Assembly: GCA_034509425.1 (NCBI GenBank)
Contig: JAVTVJ010000342.1
Location: 1,240,001 to 1,304,000 of the forward strand
Length of the DNA stretch: 64,000 nt
Source of the DNA: Eopsaltria australis
Lineage: Eukaryota > Chordata > Aves > Passeriformes > Petroicidae
Direction: 5' to 3'
Shown in pieces: positions 10,625-21,934 of the stretch (the first letter of the stretch is position 1; each line of letters opens with the position of its first letter). Below the pieces are notes generated by a model that was not told the DNA's origin, ran no database searches, and saw only the letters and a program-made list of their open reading frames with translations. Made by a program: the position numbers and the translations under genes.

Positions 10625-13600
10625 CTAGGAAATAAAAGGTTGTTAGGAGAAGAGCAAAATAAATGTTTATCTTAGTACCATACACTGCAATTTCAAAACA
10701 GACCCATTCTTTCACCTTCTTCCTTCAAATGAACACTAAATTTTGGATTCAGCTTCCACATGCATTAAATCCAAAGGCCTAGCAACACTTCTAGCCTTGT
10801 AACAGCTTAATATGTGTGAGGAAAACTCATCACAAATGTAAAAGTGAACGTTATTCTGCAAAGACTCTATGAATTACTAGTATCAGTCTATGAAACAATT
10901 CCTGGATTTAATGCAAGAAATGGGTCTAAAAATTGATTCAGCCTTGAAGTTAAGTTAGTGAAGTTAGTTCCTTCCCCCCGAAAACATCTTTGGCATGTCT
11001 CAAGCCAGTAATTTGTCTGAAACTGTGCAGCAGTTATTTACATTTACTGCCTACTGCAAGTCAGCCTTCACATCCTGGACTGATCTGTAGGGTGGTGACA
11101 GCTGCTCCATTTCTGTTCAGAGGAAAATTGGCCAGCAGTAGGAAATTAACCTTAGACTCAAGAAGCCACTGATTGAGCCTTGCTCTGTAACAGACTTGTA
11201 CAAGCTTCACCTGTCATGTTTTCTGATTTAGCCCCTACCTGCAAAGCAAACATAACAGTGCTGATTTCCCTTCCATACATTTCAGGGAGATTAAATATTC
11301 TTGAAAATCCCACAATGGTGTGTTTTGTAACAGATTCTTAAGTAATCCAACTAAATACCACTAGAAAAGGCTGTCACTGACTCTCAACAATGCACGACTC
11401 TCCCCTTGAGAAGGATTATGTCACTGCAGAGAACATGGAGCTGAAAGTACAGGGGTGAAGTGAATTGCTGGGGTGAACCTGAACCCTAAGGTTTAGTTCA
11501 GTTTCCTTCATCTTCCTGCTGAAGGAAAACACTGAGCCTTGGTTACCAGGCCCAACCAGTAACGAGTATCTTAACGCACTGGACTTGCCAACTGGTCAGG
11601 GGAGTTACTGTTTGATGTTGCATTGTTATCATAAGGGTTTGGCTTGGTTTCCAAGGCCTGCTGGAAGTTTTTAAAAACAGTTCTTGGGTTATTAAAATGC
11701 TGCTGCTTTTCAGAACCAACAGAACACACCTTCCTCTGTGTTTGCATATCTATCATTTCTATCTCAGGACTTCAGTTACTTAGATGAAGAAAACTTTAAA
11801 AGTTTTGAAGGCTGATGCACCTTCCTTGTAAGAAAAAATGGAAAAGGCAGGTGTAATAACATGAAAAATGTCAAATCGAAAATGAAATCTCCCTCAAAAC
11901 TGAAATAAAAAATTTTCAGTAGAGATTCATGTTTGCAGAGTCAGATCATAAACAATTAGTTTTCTCATTTTTATTACCCATAGAACTCTAAACCCTCAGT
12001 TCTGTAGGGCTGAGGCTGTATGCAAAACTAACTCCAAATTAAGGTGACTATGATTAAAAGCACACCCTACAATTTTACTCTTTGCTTCCTGTTTTTGAGA
12101 TTGAAAGCTATACAAACCTGAACAGAGCAACAGAAAATTTCACATGGCTGAAATGCTACCTTACAGCAATTCCAGCACACGGGGAAGGAACCAGCTACAA
12201 CCTTGTTCTAGGAGTGGATTTAGCTTTGAAACTTGTGTTTAAATAATTAAACTAGGTATAAGAGCAGCAGATGAATGAAAAGCTCCATCAGTTCCCAGAA
12301 TGAAGTACTGAATCACAACATCACATCTTCTTCTGGCTCTTGTACCTTTCCTTAGAAAACATGCTGTAGTAAAAGAGTTCTGTGTGCTTCAAGAGGAGTT
12401 TATAAAGCAATGTAACTAAGGTGAAATCACATTGGGAAGGTTAAATCCCTTAATACCAATTTCACTGAATTCCCTTTGTTGTGAGAGGGTGAGTGGACTT
12501 GGTTCCAGTTCCAGGTCAGGTTTCTCTCTTTGTGTGCAGGAGTGGTGGCTGGTAGAGGATGGTGATGAACAGAGCTAGAGCCAGAAAGATTGACTCAAAC
12601 AGCTTCTGTGGGAAGGTGGAGGCTGTGGCTGATTACCTTGGTATGGATACTGATAGGGAACAGCATAAGCTTGTCCATTGGAGGCATAGAAGATCTGAGG
12701 CCCCGCCGGGGGATACGCACCATTGTACTGATCATAGCCATAGCCATAGACCTGGCAAAATTAAAAATGTCTGTTACACAGGTACACTCTGCTGTGGATC
12801 CAATTAAGCACACTCTTCAATTTGCCTTCATTCCTAATGTAGTTAAAGTTTCACTAAAATATCCAGGCTGTCCTGCTCCCTGGAATGGGTTCAGAACAGC
12901 TGCTTGAAAAAATAAGCACTCCTAAGCTGCATTTGCTCTCTCCCTTTCCTGGACAGGCAGTGGCAGAGGCAGGGCTGGATCATCAGGCAGAGGCACAGCA
13001 GCCCTGCCAGCTTCTCCTCTCTGCCCTCATGCCAACAACTGCTCTCTGGGGAGCTCAAAGTGCCAGCAAGGCAGCAGCCAATCCCAAAAAACTCCAGCCA
13101 ACCCTCCTAGAGGGGATGCAGCAAGCAAATGTCAGATTAAAGACAAATACTCCAGAGCTGTATGTTTTTGAAGTAATTTTTTTTCTCCAAAATACGAGGT
13201 TACACAGAAGAAGCTTCCAGCACCACAACTCGTTCTTAACAAGAGTGAGAGGCTGGAGCAGAGCACATACAGTGCAACAAGTAATACAGCTCCAAACTAT
13301 CCCCTCACATATTACTGCACATCACTAAGCACATCCAGAAATCCCCAGCATATCCTGGTTCGGTCCCAGAGCTGCTCCTTCACTGCAAAAGAACTGTGTA
13401 TCCAGGAACAAGAGTTCCTGTGTTGCTGACATCTTGGTACAACAAAATCCTTATGTGTTAAAAGGGACAGCTCCACTTGCTACACCCGATTTCTACAACT
13501 CCTGATCTTACACCCTTCCAGTGCTTGCACAACATGAAAGTCTACTCACACCTCCTTATGTTAGAAGCTGCACAGCCAATATATTTTAAGATCAGCCAAA

Positions 13601-16600
13601 TAAATTCTTCCCTGTCTCAGAAGCTTTATTTTCCAAGTCCACTGAGTAGCCACCCCTTGGTACACGCCCCAACCAAATGTGCCTTATCCCTTTCAAAGGA
13701 TATGCATCTCAAACAAGAGCAGCAGTAGTTGATAGTGCCTTACTCTCTCCTTTTGTACAAGCTTTAAAGCTGGATACAAGAGAACTTTGTGAGTGCTTGG
13801 AGGCTGCTCCTGCTGCTTCACTCATTTTGATGCTTTCTGACAGCAACTCTTACCTCAGGGGATGGTGTGGCATAAGCTGTGTAGGGAGGAGGGGCCGAGG
13901 AAATGGCTGTCTCATCATACATCACATCAGATCCCATGTAGCCCTAAACACCATGGAGAGATAGCAGTTACCACCTGTTCCTACAGACAGCCAGTTAGAG
14001 TAGTCTAAGGATGAGAATTTAATGACCCCAAAGAAAAAGTAACCTTTAGCCATGCTGCGTGTTAAGAAAGCTGTGAGTACCTTGTAAAGGCTGCAAAAAG
14101 AAAGTACCTGGAGACTAGACCTGGGAGAATACAAATACCTGATCAACCACAGAAAGGAGCTATAAAATTTTTCCCTGTGTGTGTGCCACAGACCTGCATA
14201 TGTGTACATGCCAGCACACTGGCTCCTTCCACCATTCCAGAGCCAAAGATTAGAAATTACCCTCCTGTTCATCTTCTGTCTACAGATAAAGAAATCTTCA
14301 CAACTAAGCTGGTTGCCTCCTGGCACCCTAGATTGATACCACCACATTCTGCAGAAGCAGGTAAAGGAAACAAATGCAGTAGCCAAAAGTGATACCTGAG
14401 GCAAAGGTGGTAACACTTGAGTCCATTTAGAATAAGTTCTCAAAGACAATAAAGATTTCTTTCACTGCCCTTGTATTCTTGCCTCTAATATCCAAAATCT
14501 ACACTGATGCTCTTATTCCCTTTTCCAAGGCAAAAGCCAGCTCCCATTCTTTAATTCACAAGGGAACATTTTAATAACTCAACAGCAAATGTTCTGTTAT
14601 CTCTTGGACTGATGAAATCATGGCATTTGTGGGCATAATATGGTTATATCCCAAGTCAAACTCATGGTGAAGATTCTAAGGATTGCTTGAAACACTGTTA
14701 AAACACTGTATGAAATGGTATTTCCATCACCTGAGAAATCTGCACACATCTTAGCAGAAAATGTCTTCTGCCCTGCTACAGGGATCTCTGTACAAGCCCG
14801 CAAACACCTGTAAATCATAACAGTTCTCAAAGCTAAGGTGATCACCCTAAGGTGATCATTCCAGTCAAGTTAGGATGCTTGGAATTTTTGAAAAGTGTGT
14901 CATGTGCCTACAGACTCAAACCCACTTACCCAGTTAGTCCAAGTCCTTGTTGGACACCTTTAATAGCTTTAGAAAGTGTTGATTTCTGTAAGTACTTGTG
15001 TAGAGGGATGTCTGCTCTACTTTGAGTGCAGGGGTCTGCCTTGGCTGAGCAAGGTCAGCACTGCCACGTTTTGAGCCATCCAGCAAGGCTGGCAGCTGTG
15101 TCAGAGGCATGGAAACAGCAGTTCCCATCTCCTGAAACCAGGAGTCACCATCTCACAGACAGGCAGGATAAAGCCCCTAAAACTAGAGCAGACAGACCAT
15201 GAGTGTTGTGTCCTCTGCATGAGGACAAATACTTCACTTCCCATTGAAGGCCACAGGCAGTGGCTCCAGTCAGAGGCTGTCGTGTCTGGGGTAGTTTTGC
15301 CATGACAAGTGTTTGCTTTGGGTATCTACAAATCTAAGTTATACCATCTGACAGATGCCCCAGTACAGTGACAATGTTAATGTGACCCATCAAAAACTGA
15401 GATAAGCTTCTACAAAACACAGCATTTCTGAAACAGAAAGACCTCGGGTTTGTTCAGTCCAGTCATCCGAGGAACGCTAGTGCTGCAGAGTACTCTGCAA
15501 GGCAGCCTAGAGGAAAAACAAATTAGCAATACCCACAAGTGGATGGATGTGGCTGCCCAAAGAGAGTTCTCTAGAACACACACAAAGAGGCTTCTGTGAT
15601 TCCTGATTCTCTCCACAGCTAGCATGGCAATGCAGAGGCAATACACTCCTCCTCAGCATGCCTGCACTCCCTCCAGGAGTCTCACTCTTCCCCATGCCTC
15701 TGCCAAGAAGCATCCCACAGTGTGATGGATCTGCCTTAACAAATAGCTGCTGTGTAGTGAGCTTCCTTTAGCACTGCACCCACCTGGGAGGCAACAAATA
15801 CTAGGAGTGAAAAGTTCGTTTGGTTGTTGCCCACAGCCTCAGTGCCCACAGAACAGCTTTCCAAACATTCACTTCCACCCAGAGAAATCATTATTTTCTA
15901 CACAGCATGTATTTGCCTGGACTTGGCTGCAAGGATGACACGTGCTTGTGATCCACAGAATCATTCTTCCCCCACCCACAAGCTTTACTATAATGCTCAT
16001 GACCCTGCCTTTCTCTAGCAGAGAAGGATGGAACTTGATTTCAGAAGTAATCTGCTGGACCACACATAACACTGATGTGCTGCTTCTCTATCAGTATTAA
16101 GTCTAGGTAGGACACTCACTGTGTTTGTTCTGGCATCCTGGAGAGCAATTTTCCATGCCCTGCAAAAAACGCACGCTGGTTAGTGGAACACTGATAAAAA
16201 TTAATGCCACCTATTTCTTTTAGCTCAATGAAAGGTTAGCAAACTAGAGGTACTGCAGGAGCAGAGTTTAAGACATTGCATGTGTCAAAGCCTAATAAGA
16301 CACTCAAATGAACACCAAGACTGAGAAATAATTCCTTTCTTTGCAGAGCTGAGAAAAAAACGAGGAGGAACATGAGGAGGAATGGATGCAGTTTTGGAGG
16401 TCCTTGCTGCAAGCACAACAGGTAGGAAATATTCAGTCATGCTTAGGATAAGGTAATAGGAAGAGAACAGCTCATTTGTGCTGATTAGAGCACGGGCCTT
16501 GCTGCTACTGCAGCTCCCAGGAGGGAGGTGCACCTCACCCAGCTCCTCCCCTGCCACGGGGCTGGGAGCATGCCCCATGTACCACACTCCTTGGCAAACA

Positions 16601-18643
16601 CTGATCACAGAAGTTACTTAACTCTACACAGCCCAGCTCACAATAATGGAGAATTCCTCCTTTTGCTCCTGCCATGTCCTTGGGCTAATGCTGCATCATG
16701 TGCTCTTGAAAAGTGGCAAAACGTTTAAAAAAAATCTGTTTAACAAGTCTTGCATTAATCATATTAATCAGATTCTTCTACTCCTCCTCACCCTTCAGTG
16801 TTTTCAGTGACTTAACTTGCAGTTAGTTTGCATGAGCTAGACAACTTCTAGGAGAGCTGTTGGGTTTTTTTGTCACTGAAAACCTGCTTTGGTTTATTTG
16901 AAATCTTTCTTAAAACATATCTCTGAAAGCTAGAAAGGAGGAAAATAACTAGGGAGAGAGATAAGGATAAAAGAGGGAGAAGCAGCAAAATGATTATTCT
17001 GCGGCTGTCTTACAGGCAGTCATCTGCACTCTCTGCGCAGAGGTTGACTGTCTTCCCATCACGGCAAACAATCTGCAGCAAACAGTCTCTCTGCTTCCCC
17101 TCTGGAGGCTGGAAATCTGAGTGACAAACAGAGATGAGTTATGAAGTGCCTATAAACAGAATTACTCAATCACATGTACAAGAAGGGAGTCAGTTTATGC
17201 AAGTCTGCACAAAATAAACTAGGGCCAGTTGTAGCTGCCTTCCATGGCATCAGAACAAGTCACAGAAGGAAATAACCTGTTCTTACTCTTCAGAGTGTCT
17301 TGGAAGTAAGCAGCTCTGAACACCTTTCCTAGGAAATGCAAGTGTCTGACAGCAGAACCAATCCATACTTAGCAATAAGTACTCCCCAGCACTTGTGTTC
17401 TTCCCTTGTGTCAGCACCAAGTGGAGCACTAACAAATGCGAGAAGTGAACTTAGGAAAAACATCTGCTGATGTTTCCCATCTGCAGCCCTGCCTCTCAGT
17501 CCAACCGTTCCTGGTTACACCAGGAATGCTCTGTATCAGACACACAGTCCTGCTGGGAACATCCCATTCCCCTGCATGCATGGTACACTGTCCTCACTGA
17601 GTTTAGATAGGAACTATCAAACACAGCGTGGCCTAACTTGCCACACTGTGATACACAACCTGGGTACCTCTAAAGGAATTTAGGAGTTGGTGAGGCTGAG
17701 GTTTTTTGGAAGACGGGGGGATTCAAGAACAGTGAAGTTGCACACATTTTGGACATGTTTACATCTGCAGTAGTGCTGTACGTGGTGTGCTGGACAGGCA
17801 CTGAAGTTGTAAAGAATCTCTGGATCCACAAATCTTGAAGATTTCATTATTACCTCGACATTCATTCCCCACTCTGAGGTTGATGCAGTGGATTCTCATG
17901 TGGATTTTATCTTCTAGATCGTGGCGATTCTGATCATCATAGAATATTAAGCGGCCATCAGACCACAGATCAAACCAGTTCTTCTTCCAACGCCGTAAAA
18001 TAGTACCTTCAAAATCACACAGTCACTTTTGAGGGCACATATTGGGAAATATTTCTATCCTAAAGTTAATAAAAATAAACCAAGAAATCCTCCACAGTTG
18101 CCGCAGACAACATGCAAAATGCTGTATTACAACATCCCCACTTGGGAATATCAGAGAATAGGGTGCCATATTTTATCCAGGATTTAAAGCAAAACTGGTT
18201 TTATTTTAAGTGCATGGCCCAGTGCTTGAGTTCTAAGTTGCTGCAGGGACAAGCAGAGGGCATGACTAATGGAAAGACACTAAGCTGAGGTGTCAGGTAA
18301 AGTTTCCAAGTCCCCACTAATACAGCACTAATTACAGAGCAGCATCTGAAGCTGAGTGCCAGTCAGACATCTCAGACATGTTTATATCCTGTCTCCTACT
18401 GGAGTACCCAAAGGTCACATGGCAATGCTGTCATGACACGTCATTATGTGACGTGTCCTACAAGTAACAAGAAAAAAAACCAACAAAAACAACCCACTGA
18501 ACTAGAGGCTTGTTTAAAGAAAAGCTGGGGATTACTAAATTGCTCTGATGTTTTCTGAAGAAATCCCAGTGAAGAAGAAGAAGGAAGAGAAAGACCCATG
18601 GCTTACTTTGCCGGAGCAGCCATCCGCTCTTCACAAACGCCAT
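10488..18643 (-). CDS. PLEKHB2: PLEKHB2 (evectin-2), PH-domain protein, seven coding exons
   Basis: Joined minus-strand exons 18643-18607, 18006-17854, 17116-17014, 16159-16120, 13943-13854, 12751-12637 and 10624-10488 give 675 nt, 224 residues plus stop; the human protein is 222 as I recall it. Every intron is GT-AG and the frame is kept. The PH domain spans about residues 3-110, with basic strand residues R11, R18, K20 and K21 and the invariant helix tryptophan W100. A PPPY motif lies at 129-132, a Tyr/Pro/Gly/Gln-rich linker at about 142-188, and a hydrophobic tail at 203-224 ending FWVF. Evectin-2 is known to bind phosphatidylserine through its PH domain and to act at recycling endosomes in retrograde traffic; K20 is a key lipid contact in the human protein. 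The ATG has a strong context (A at -3, G at +4). Transcription is divergent from FAM168B. Confidence 0.97.
12637..12751 (-). CDS. PLEKHB2: PLEKHB2 exon: Tyr/Gly/Pro-rich linker
   Basis: 115 nt encoding residues 142-179 and the first base of G180. It is a low-complexity region dominated by Tyr, Gly, Pro, Gln and Ala (VYGYGYDQYNGAYPP, later AVPYQYPYQ) and is probably disordered. Acceptor TTTTGCCAG, donor CAAG|GTAATC. Confidence 0.95.
13854..13943 (-). CDS. PLEKHB2: PLEKHB2 exon with PPPY motif
   Basis: 90 nt, 30 codons, phase 0 on both sides, so it could be skipped without a frameshift. It encodes residues 112-141, including SAPPPYTAY. PPPY (129-132) fits the PPxY consensus that recruits WW domains of NEDD4-family ubiquitin ligases; evectin-2 has been linked to NEDD4 ligases. 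Acceptor TGTTTAG, donor GAG|GTAAGA. Confidence 0.95.
16120..16159 (-). CDS. PLEKHB2: PLEKHB2 40-nt micro-exon: PH C-terminal helix
   Basis: Only 40 nt: it completes L98 and encodes AWKIALQDARTNT (99-111), the C-terminal PH helix with the invariant tryptophan at 100. Acceptor TTTTTTGCAG, donor ACA|GTGAGTG. It is too short to be found as an open frame and was recognised by homology and frame continuity. Confidence 0.95.
17014..17116 (-). CDS. PLEKHB2: PLEKHB2 exon: PH-domain central strands
   Basis: 103 nt encoding the last two bases of D64, residues 65-97 and the first two bases of L98. It covers the C-terminal beta strands of the PH fold (CLLQIVCRDGKTVNLCAES) up to the start of the closing helix. 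Acceptor GTCACTCAG, donor CT|GTAAGA. Confidence 0.96.
17854..18006 (-). CDS. PLEKHB2: PLEKHB2 exon: PH-domain N-terminal half
   Basis: 153 nt encoding residues 13-63 and the first base of D64. It contains the RRWKKNWFDLW strand with the basic lipid-binding surface, then SDGRLIFYDDQ. The acceptor (TTTTGAAG) has a poor pyrimidine tract, the weakest in the gene; the donor is G|GTAATA. Confidence 0.96.
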
Positions 18644-18654
18644 TGTTGCTTAAT
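18607..18654 (-). CDS. PLEKHB2: PLEKHB2 first coding exon with start codon
   Basis: Acceptor: a pyrimidine tract and CCACCAG precede the exon at 18,654. There are eleven bases of 5' UTR, then ATG at 18,643-18,641. It encodes residues 1-12 (MAFVKSGWLLRQ) and the first base of S13. Donor is A|GTAAGC at 18,606 (phase 1). The acceptor just upstream of the ATG implies a separate non-coding exon in the CpG island. Confidence 0.95.
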
Positions 18655-21600
18655 CTGGTGGGCAGAAGAGGAAGGAGAGGGGGGAGAAAAGCAGTTTTCA
18701 GTATTTCACAATAATACATTCAAAAGAGGCATCTCAGTACCATCTATTACAGCAGCATGTACTCAGCTCACATTGCAGAGACACGGCAGAGCTCAGCTGA
18801 AGATACTCAGCACAACTGGTGTTGCAGGACAGAACAAATGTGCTGCGATCCAGCGTGACTGTCAGAGACCACCTTTATGTTGAACTGGCAAACAACAAGC
18901 TTACAGCTAAAAATTGGGGAAGGGACAGACTGCAATGACTGCTTCCTGACTCACCACCAGTTCCTGTCAAAGCTGTTCTCTCTGCATACGTGTACTTCCT
19001 GTATTCTGCAGTCTCAAGTTACCAAGCACCCTCACTTCTACCTACCTCTCTTTTTTTTTTTTTTCTGTATTTCCTCTTCTCTGTTTTTCATTCACTGGCT
19101 CAAAGTCCAGTCAAAACAAAAGCTGAAACAGTTTAACCTCAAACAGGAAGGAGAAAGCTGTTCTTATGACTTGTATTTCTTTCAAATCATCACTAGCTCA
19201 CTCCAAGAAAAATTAAAACAAGTAAAAGGTAAGCCCATAAAGTAAGATTCTCAGTTCTCCTCAGCTTTTAAATAAAGCTTGAAATAGCATGGCAAGAACT
19301 CTGTGTTAAATTCAAGTTATCACACATGACATTAAGTACTCGGCTGCTGCATTCTGCTTTATGAGCATGCTGAAAAAAGAGATCAAGCATGGAATAGATT
19401 GGAAAATGAGTTTTAATTTTATAGCCTGATGGTGTTCTGATTATTGCTTTTAAAGAGATTATAAAAACCCAACTATCTGGGTGCAATTGAACTAGAAAAG
19501 GAAGACCAGAAGCATTTTAAGTCTCCCCTGAGAAGGCTTCTTTGTAGAAATTTGTGGGGCCTGTAAGCCAATATGAGCAACAGACACTGAAACCTAACAA
19601 CATTCTACTTGTAGCAGCATAAAGGGGGTGAAAGGTAACAGAGTAGATTTGATAGACAAGAGGAACTCCTTCCAGACAAGAAATGCATTAAAAGCTGAGG
19701 AGAAGGGAGAAAAATAACAGTTTTGTCATCTTCTACAAAAATATAAAGTTAGTAAGCATCCATCTGTTTCCTGTTCTAATGGGTACTACTTGTAGCTGTG
19801 TCCTCTTCAGATAACTGGACAAATACTCTAGAACACAACGTTATAACTATCAGGGTTTCATATTTAAGGAATGCCACAGCCTGCACAGGCTTGGATATGA
19901 TGGTGAGAACCACCTGCAGGTAGAGTTTGACCTCCAGGACAAACCTCTTATCCTTGACTTTTGTATCAGCTTGCTGGGAAAACAAACATTCAGCTGAGAG
20001 CCCCCTGAAAGGGAGTGTGAGACTCCTGTCCTGCTTTAATCATGGTCACCTTGTCCTGCTCTGGGGTCTGAGCATGCTCTTGTCATCCACCTATAGAGAA
20101 TGAGCTCCAGAATTAGAGGCCAATTTATTCTTCCAAAGTAACAAAGCAGTACAAAGGACCTGAACCTCACTCTGCCACCAGCCCACTACCGGCTTCTCTC
20201 CCCTTGATTCTCCTGTAAAAGGAAACAGTCTACTTGCTCTTCCTTTTCACAGGAATGGGTGTCTTTAATGGTGTTTCCATGTCTTTCAGTTTGCCTAATA
20301 AGGTGAAATAACTGTTTCTGGAAGCTGTTTCATAGTCTACAAGCCCAAAGAGAATTTGCATGAACTTCAGTTCTGCTGCAAGTGTTAGACTAGGCCATGG
20401 AATGTTTGTTGCTACCTTTAAACCTACTCTGTTACACAATAGCATAATTAAATTTAACTTAGACACAAAAAGGGGAAGAACCAAAGCAGAAAACCTCTCT
20501 CTCGACAGATTGAGTTTTGCCTGTGATTACAGAATGGCTCACAGAGTCTCACATTCTGAATGTCTCAGAGCTATCTAAAGCTACAAGAGCAAGCAGGGCT
20601 TCAGCAGCTGTACAGCACCTTGCCTGTAACCTCAGAGGCAACAACTTCCCTTTCCTAATTCAGTTTAAGTGCCCAAAACTTCAGCTCTGGAGAGAGAGAA
20701 CAAGGAATCACACACAACAATCTGTCAGCACTTTAAGTAGGAGGTGCAAAAACAATTAGATATTCTCCTCTGGTCCTTTTTAAGCACAAGGGCTCATTTG
20801 AAGTCCCATACAGTATTCACAGTCCACCCACATGATGTTTAAAAGCGTATTTGCAGAGCTAGAAGATAGCCGAGCAAGATCAGCTGCATCTGAACAGTAT
20901 TTGCTTGTTAAACTAGCCCAGTGCCACCAGTGAAAAATGGGACTTAACCAAAGATAAATTAATTTATAATGAATTGGAATAAAAGTGTTCTGGTGACTGA
21001 AATCTAAAAGTAGTAGCACTCTAAACTGAACTCGAGTTAAGAGCAGATGCAGCAAAGGGGTGGAACTATTCCTTTCTGCTCCCAGGAACAGCAGTTTTCT
21101 GCATGGAATGTAATGTGGAATATCCAACAGTCTGTTCCTTTCTTGTTCTCAAACCCAGTTGGTTGGTAGGAAAAGCACACTTTAAAACAAATCAAGCGTT
21201 TCTTCCTGGAGCTTGTAATCATAAGAGCAATTTTATCAATGCAGTTGAGCTAGCAGTGGGCTGATCCTGCAGTCCATGCAGATGGAGAGGGCTCAGACAC
21301 CAGACCCAGCCCTGGAGCTGAGCCTGCGGTGCCCAGCAGTGCCCAGGCACCTCCCCGGTTACTTCACTCTCAGCACTTCGGGCTGCGTACAGGAAGCACA
21401 GTGTTCAAATGTAACCCTACCCGCCCCCTCCCGCTCTGAGCAGCGCAAGTTTTCTATTTCAGGAGCTGGCTGGCTCCAGCCCAGCTGCGCGCAGGCCCTT
21501 TGCCCGGGAGCTGTCCGTGCCCTCCGAGCCGGTGCCCGGCGCTAGCGGAGCCGCGGCTCCAGCCCTGCCCTGCCCTGCCCGAGCGGCAGCGGGGCGGTGC

Positions 21601-21704
21601 TCGCTCCCACCGGGACAGGCCCCCGGCACCCCCCGGGCCCACCGGGGCTCTGCCCGGCCAGGGCACGGCGGCGGCTCCGCTCCGTCCCCGCCGGGCAGCG
21701 GCCT

Positions 21705-21722
21705 GGGCTGGGCTGGGCTGGG
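21705..21722 (+). other. Potential G-quadruplex, (GGGCT)4-type
   Basis: Four GGG runs separated by CT (at 705, 710, 715 and 720 of the 21-kb block) meet the G3+N1-7 rule. They lie on the template strand of PLEKHB2 just inside intron 1 of the candidate transcript, where they might influence early elongation. Confidence 0.6.
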
Positions 21723-21926
21723 CAGTCCCGAGAGCCGCGTCTCGCCCGCCCCGCCGCCGACAGCCGGGTCCGCGCCCCGCTGACCTTGGCGGGCCTGGTC
21801 CCCCGGAGCCGGGCCCCCTTCGCCCCCTTCCCCGCCGGCCCTACCCCGGCCCAACCCCGGCCGTACCTGCTCTCCCCGCGGCCGCCGCCGGCCCCGCTCC
21901 GCCCGCGGGCAGCGCCAGCCCCGTCC

Positions 21927-21934
21927 TGACGTCA
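21927..21934. promoter_or_regulatory. Perfect palindromic CRE, TGACGTCA
   Basis: An exact full cAMP-response element (CREB/ATF site) inside the PLEKHB2 island, 60 bp upstream of the better candidate exon-1 donor. Full CREs near start sites in CpG islands are typical functional CREB targets; use here is inferred. Confidence 0.6.
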
